Source: Spirogloea muscicola
Taxonomy: Eukaryota; Streptophyta; Zygnematophyceae; Spirogloeales; Spirogloeaceae
Length of the DNA stretch: 44,685 bases
Reading direction: 5' to 3'
NCBI GenBank assembly: GCA_009602725.1
Contig: WELB01000013.1
Coordinates: forward strand, 353,855-398,539
In this document: positions 40,514 through 44,685 of the stretch, in pieces
Numbering within the stretch: the first letter of the stretch is position 1
How the letters are laid out: every line of letters starts with the position of its first letter
The notes under the pieces: model-generated
Database searches by the model: none
Told to the model about the DNA's origin: nothing
The model's input: the letters and a program-made list of their open reading frames with translations, nothing else
Position numbers and translations under genes: made by a program

Positions 40514-43499
40514 ATGAACGAAAGGCCATCCTTCGATGTGCGAGTGGCGGACAAGGCTAGGTTAAGCTTTAGGCTAGGCGGCCACAGCGACGGCGCCGGC
40601 ACTGTGCTGCGAGTGCGGCGGGCGCCGCAGGCTGGCCCCAGCTGGAGGTTCACGGCGCTGGGAAGGCGGCGCTGGGAGGGCGGCCTGACGGCCATGACGC
40701 CGAGCCCGCCGTTGGCAGCGCCGCCACAAGCGCACCCGGCGGCGGTGGCAGCGTCCCTTGCTGCCCGGTGCGGCCTCCNCCTGGCGTCGGCCGCCCTCGC
40801 TGCCGATGCCGACGCCGGCGCTGCCGAGCCGTGCTGCGGCAGCGGGACCGTGCCGTGGCTGGCGCGCACGCCGGCGCTGGTCGCAGAGGTCATGCGGCTC
40901 ATTGCGGCGACGTCGGGTGGCGCCGCATCGGCTCCGCTGGGATCCGGTCGCAAGCAGGTGATGCAGAGCGGAGGCCTCTCCTCTTGCTCCACTCTAAGAT
41001 CAAAAAAGGTGGTTTTGCTTATCAAAACGCAGTTATCATGTCCAATGGTTGGACATTTCATTGCAATTGTGGTAATCATGGGTTTTTCTATCTTAGATAG
41101 ACAATCAACCCTCGACAGAACACACGCCAAGCCTACATAGAGCTGCAAAGCTGAAACCCTAGACGAGTGCAGTACACACTATATCCTGAAGGCCTGAAGA
41201 CTCCAAGGAAGCCAGTACCTTGGACCTTGTCTAATGCTCCAGCTGTTGCGAGCTTATCACAGTTGGCTCTGATAATCTTGGTCTTGGGGTCTATGATAGA
41301 CGAGTTCCCGCGAATCTCGTGTAACCGCAGCTCGCAAGTTTCTTCTTGGGCTGCACATAAGCAGTGAGCCGATAGCAAGAGTGCGGGTCGTCCAGAGGCC
41401 GCTTATCTTGATGACAATAAGTGAACATTTAGAGGAAGTAGGAGGAACTGGACACACATCGGCACACTAGTTAGGGGCAAAGAGTTGGGGGCCCCAACTT
41501 TGTGGAGGTTTGAGCATGCCCTCACCTGGAGTCGTGCCAATGCCAGGCTCACTTGCAGGAAAGGAGGCCTGAGGAGCAGTTCTGGGCGGAGTTTAGGCAC
41601 GCCAGCCCTGAGGAGAGGTTCAAGGCGTCGGTGGCGCTCCAGGTCGCCGTCCGCCTTCTCCATGCCTCACCACGTCTTTGTCGCGAGGTGGGTTCAGGCC
41701 TTCATTCCCAGCGCTCGTACATGGTTACTGCAATGGGCGATCTGTCAGGTCTTGGTCGACGAAGGATATCCTGAAGTATCTAGCAACTCAGTTGTTCTGA
41801 AGTATCTAGCAACTCAGTTGCTCAATAGCTCAGTGAGATGTTTATAGTCTACTTTTGGCACGTTCGTGTGGAAGTTTCATCCCCGTCTTGGGGGACTGCT
41901 GCAGCTCACTGGTTTTATTTGGTTGAGGCACCAAGTATCACAGGACGGCTGTGCCTTACTGACAATTTTGCGCCCTCCATAATTTTCACCAGCACAGTGC
42001 TGGCTGCCCATTGAAGACTGCCTCTGTTCCATTGTGCCAAGGGCGGAGCTGAGGCAAGGCATAACATTCTGGCTCTACATGCACCCGAAGGTCTGCCCAC
42101 TTACTGGAAAGGGTGTTAGGACGACTTGAACAGGCTTGCTGCTGCTCAAGTAGCCGTAGCTGATAGAGATCTATCGACTGCATGTTTTGCCCAGCAAACA
42201 GGTACTGGGGCTTCTGTGCTTTCGCTGTTGAGATTGGCACCTAGACTGGCATACAGTCATCCAGATCATCTGAGGTGTACAGGACTTTCTGAGGTCAAAC
42301 AACACTGGGAAGCTCCTACGGCAAGTGCTGGGAGAGCACGCTGCCAAGCTCTGCATATTTGGAGTGCAGGAGCACGAGGATGCTATGTGGGCTCAGTTAG
42401 CTGCTGCTGGTCGGTCTTCTTCACAAAGCTTCACAGTGTTGCTGTCCAGTGCACATTCACAGTTCCACGAAGTTAACTGTTCTTTAAACAGTAGGCTTTG
42501 TGAACTTTGTGGCTGGGAGGATAGTCAAAGGCTTCGACCACAATTACTGCCAGCACTGCATCAGCTGATCAAATTGTCATTGAAATCTGCAGGCAGAAAG
42601 TCGGTGTGGTGCTTGTATCCATTCCGGGGCTTTCAGAACTTGACGTCAGAGGCTCTGTTGCAAGGACATATTCCCCAGCACGGCCTATTGCAGGTTCTCA
42701 ACAGTGGCATGTTCTTGCTCTCACAATTGCACAGCTTGCAGAAAAATGTGTGATTGTGTATAGTGGCCCATTATCAGCCACTGAGCCTGTCATGCATGCA
42801 CTCAGGACGTTGACAAGACACAAGTGCCAGAGTGTAAGCTGTTGGCGCACTTCGTCCTGGTGGATGGGACCTGGAACAATTCAAATGCAATGATGAATCG
42901 ACTACAAGTGGGTCACCACTGCTGCCATACTACCCACTCTTTATGGTTGCAATTTATTGCTTGATGAGCATCATGCGACTTGGCTGGTCAAGCCCCTTGC
43001 CGTAAGCTGTCTGCCAATGCTCTGAGCAAGTCACCATCAGCATATACTTGAAGTAACCTTGTCATGTTGTTGCCATTGTTGGTACTTGATAGGAGCAAGC
43101 AAGGCAGGCTTTGGGTTGTGAGCTCGATTGCCTCTCAGTCAAACCCAAGGTCCACTCGGTGATGCACAATCTGAGGTAAGAATTATGACACATCACCAAA
43201 CTGATACTCACTTCAATAAATCCAGTTGCTGCCACTTATGCAAGACAGAGCGAAGCATGTATATGACAATAGAAGCGAAAGCCTTGTGTCTCTGATGCAG
43301 ACCACAGCCAACCAAAGAGCAACTGTGCACTGCGGCATCTGCTGTCAAGCTCCTAGAGGAGCTTGATGCTCTTCCGGGGCTCAGCTCCTTCGGCCTGGGC
43401 AAGTCAGCAAAGGCTCTGGACGAGGCGCTGGCCTGCCTGCAAGATAGGTTGTCAGCCAGGAGAGAACGGTACGGCAGCCCAGGTATCAGGCTAGCATGA
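40514..43499 (+). CDS. DTW-domain tRNA-uridine aminocarboxypropyltransferase
   Basis: DTW enzymes transfer the aminocarboxypropyl group of SAM to uridine in tRNA (acp3U). Eight exons close in frame: 40514-40957, 41559-41687, 41998-42112, 42326-42409, 42593-42693, 42833-42907, 43093-43175 and 43301-43499. The diagnostic N-terminal cysteines are formed across the second junction: LCRE joined to CWLPIEDCLCSIVP gives C-x2-C-x2-P-x3-C-x-C. Then come FWLYMHPKVCPLTGK, LCIFGVQEHEDAMW, VWCLYPFRGFQNL, the catalytic-motif exon LLAHFVLVDGTWNNSNAM, KPKVHSVMHNLR and TKEQLCTAASAVKLLEEL. The start is uncertain: ATG 40514 gives 409 aa, while ATG 40694 gives 349 aa with an Ala-rich, targeting-like N-terminus. 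One base (40779) is unresolved (N) and hides a residue. The first exon is GC-rich. Confidence 0.8.
41771..41822 (+). repeat. 26-bp near-perfect tandem duplication in a DTW gene intron
   Basis: CTGAAGTATCTAGCAACTCA-GTTGTT (41771-41796) is repeated at 41797-41822 with one change (GTTGCT). It lies in the intron between exons 41559-41687 and 41998-42112. Confidence 0.9.
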
Positions 43500-44021
43500 A
43501 ATCCCATAAGTGGCTGTGCAATCCTGAATCTACTTAGGCAAGTCTGCTTGGTCTAGAATTCCAGACCTAGCAGTGCAACCGAAGAAGGTGCAGTGTATCT
43601 GGGACTCAGACATTCACACATCCTCTACATGACAACCTTGGACTGTGCTTGCCAAGTCATGCAGCTGTAGCAACTGCTAGCTGCTGGTCTGTGCGTTTGC
43701 ACGGCACTGCTGTCCACCCAAAAAATTGAGACTGTGCACTGCCCGAAGCAAGGGGAAAAGAACACCTCAGGGTGTATCCATATATCACAGTGAGTTTAGC
43801 GGCCTACAACATTACCTTACACATTGAGCCCTACACCTCTGATGCTGTTATAAACAGCATCGAGCTGACTGGACGAGCACTGGCAAGCAACATGAACCTG
43901 ATGTGGACGAGGTCCCTCCATCTTTCATGGCTTGCATTTATGAGCAGGCCCAAAGGAAAGCAACAGAACGAGAGGAATAAGGTCAACTGCTGCCAGTTAA
44001 TCTTGCCTGCGGGTTTAGGGC
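43500..44021. other. Intergenic between convergent genes, no gene seen
   Basis: This region holds the facing 3' ends of the DTW gene (+) and the zinc-finger gene (-). ORFs are short and lack motifs. No repeat or RNA gene was recognised. Confidence 0.5.
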
Positions 44022-44685
44022 CTATTGCCGGGAGTCAGAAAGGCCACTGTCAGTGCCATCAGGCAGCGTGAGGCACTTGTACACCTTGCACTGCTGACAG
44101 ATGACCACGCCAGCCTGCGCAGCAAGACACACTTGCTACAGTTCAGCACCCAGAGGCAAAGCGGGGCGCCTGTCAAGCAGAACAGGAAGCGGTGGTGCAA
44201 TTCTAGTTGGCCCCAAGTCGATATCGACTTTCCAACTGGTAAATGACTTCCTGGACCGCAGCTGCAGCCGGCTCAGGACGTAACAAGGCTTCAGGAGCAT
44301 TTGACGAGGGACTGCTCGTCCAGTCGCGCTCAGAAGCACGGCCCTTCGCTGCCAGCGGAGGGCGGCACCCTCAACAAGGCAATCGAGCAAGTTGGCCAAT
44401 GCTTGAGGGCCAGCCTGCGAGTGGGTACGCCCCCAGCCTCGCGACTCGCCCGGCGCTGGCTAGCGGTTTCAGAGCAGCCTTCTCGAGTGGGTCCTGCGAT
44501 CTAGGGTTAGGATTTAGGGCAAGGAAGCACTCACTGCGCGGCAGGACGGGCAGCGGCGGTACAGCTTGTTGGCGCGGACCTGCACGTTCACCCGCTGTCC
44601 GCCGCAGAAGTCGCATGGCAGCCAGCCCCGGCCGCCGCACGCGCCGCACGGCACGCCCGCCGCCGACCGCGCCGCCGGCGGTGCG
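44022..44685 (-). CDS. Cysteine-rich (DnaJ-type) zinc-finger protein, 5' end outside the window
   Basis: Two minus-strand exons join in phase 0: 44685-44535 (open at the window edge) and 44114-44022 (stop TAG at 44022-44024). The first gives GVPCGACGGRGWLPCDFCGG, then QRVNVQVRANKLYRRCPSCR with a GTGAGTGC donor. The second gives AGVVICQQCKVYKCLTLPDG and ends DSGLSDSRQ. This makes four CxxC pairs, as in plant DnaJ-like cysteine-rich domains; one related plant chaperone-like family contains a GKGWLxCDFC motif. A thiol-disulphide or assembly-chaperone role is family inference only. The visible first exon is GC-rich, as in the other genes here, and a plastid-targeting N-terminus could lie beyond the edge. 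Confidence 0.75.

Noticed and set aside
40435-41148. Minus-strand 237-codon ORF over the DTW first exon
   Set aside because: GC-rich antisense frame without motifs; the + strand exon joins in phase to the DTW exons.

Overview
The window looks like nuclear DNA of a green alga (Chlorophyta, perhaps a coccoid trebouxiophyte; this is an inference). The genes are intron-dense, with GT-AG introns and mostly (C)TGCAG acceptors. The proteins resemble land-plant families: a plant-type aldehyde oxidase, an EMB8-like hydrolase, a plant MTP-type Mn transporter and a DTW-domain tRNA enzyme. First exons are strongly GC/CpG-rich while later exons and introns are near 50% GC. Exons were joined by hand from splice sites, reading phase and family motifs. 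Six gene models close in frame across all or nearly all junctions.

Layout. 0.09-5.45 kb (+): acylaminoacyl-peptidase. 6.28-15.54 kb (+): molybdenum-dependent aldehyde oxidase, about 27 exons. 17.72-20.48 kb (+): secreted pectate lyase with a proline-rich linker, 7 exons. 20.5-25 kb: transposon cluster, with arrays of retrotransposon 3' tails, then a 2.37-kb terminal-inverted-repeat (TIR) element flanked by TAA (element A) that carries nested insertions, then a 424-bp shorter relative (element B) abutting it. 25.9-27.2 kb (-): exons of an unidentified gene. 27.44-28.55 kb (-): 186-aa single-pass membrane protein of unknown function. 28.75-33.0 kb (-): EMB8-like alpha/beta hydrolase, 14 exons, 481 aa. 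33.26-37.45 kb: a second repeat zone with a foldback element and several truncated copies of retrotransposons with a restriction-like endonuclease (RLE). 37.76-39.92 kb (+): Mn-type cation diffusion facilitator. 40.05-40.3 kb (-): one more retrotransposon fragment. 40.5-43.5 kb (+): DTW-domain tRNA-uridine aminocarboxypropyltransferase. 44.02-44.69 kb (-): 3' part of a cysteine-rich zinc-finger protein running off the right edge.

The host genes look like unrelated housekeeping and metabolic genes; no operon or cluster logic is visible. The most unusual material is in the repeats. The two TIR elements carry, at matching positions, perfect palindromes whose stem sequences differ but whose pairing is kept. 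The RLE retrotransposon family leaves many 3' tails carrying a GGCTG/CAGCC hairpin, sometimes in tandem. In the aldehyde oxidase, the short segment encoding the catalytic glutamate motif has no AG acceptor in front of it.
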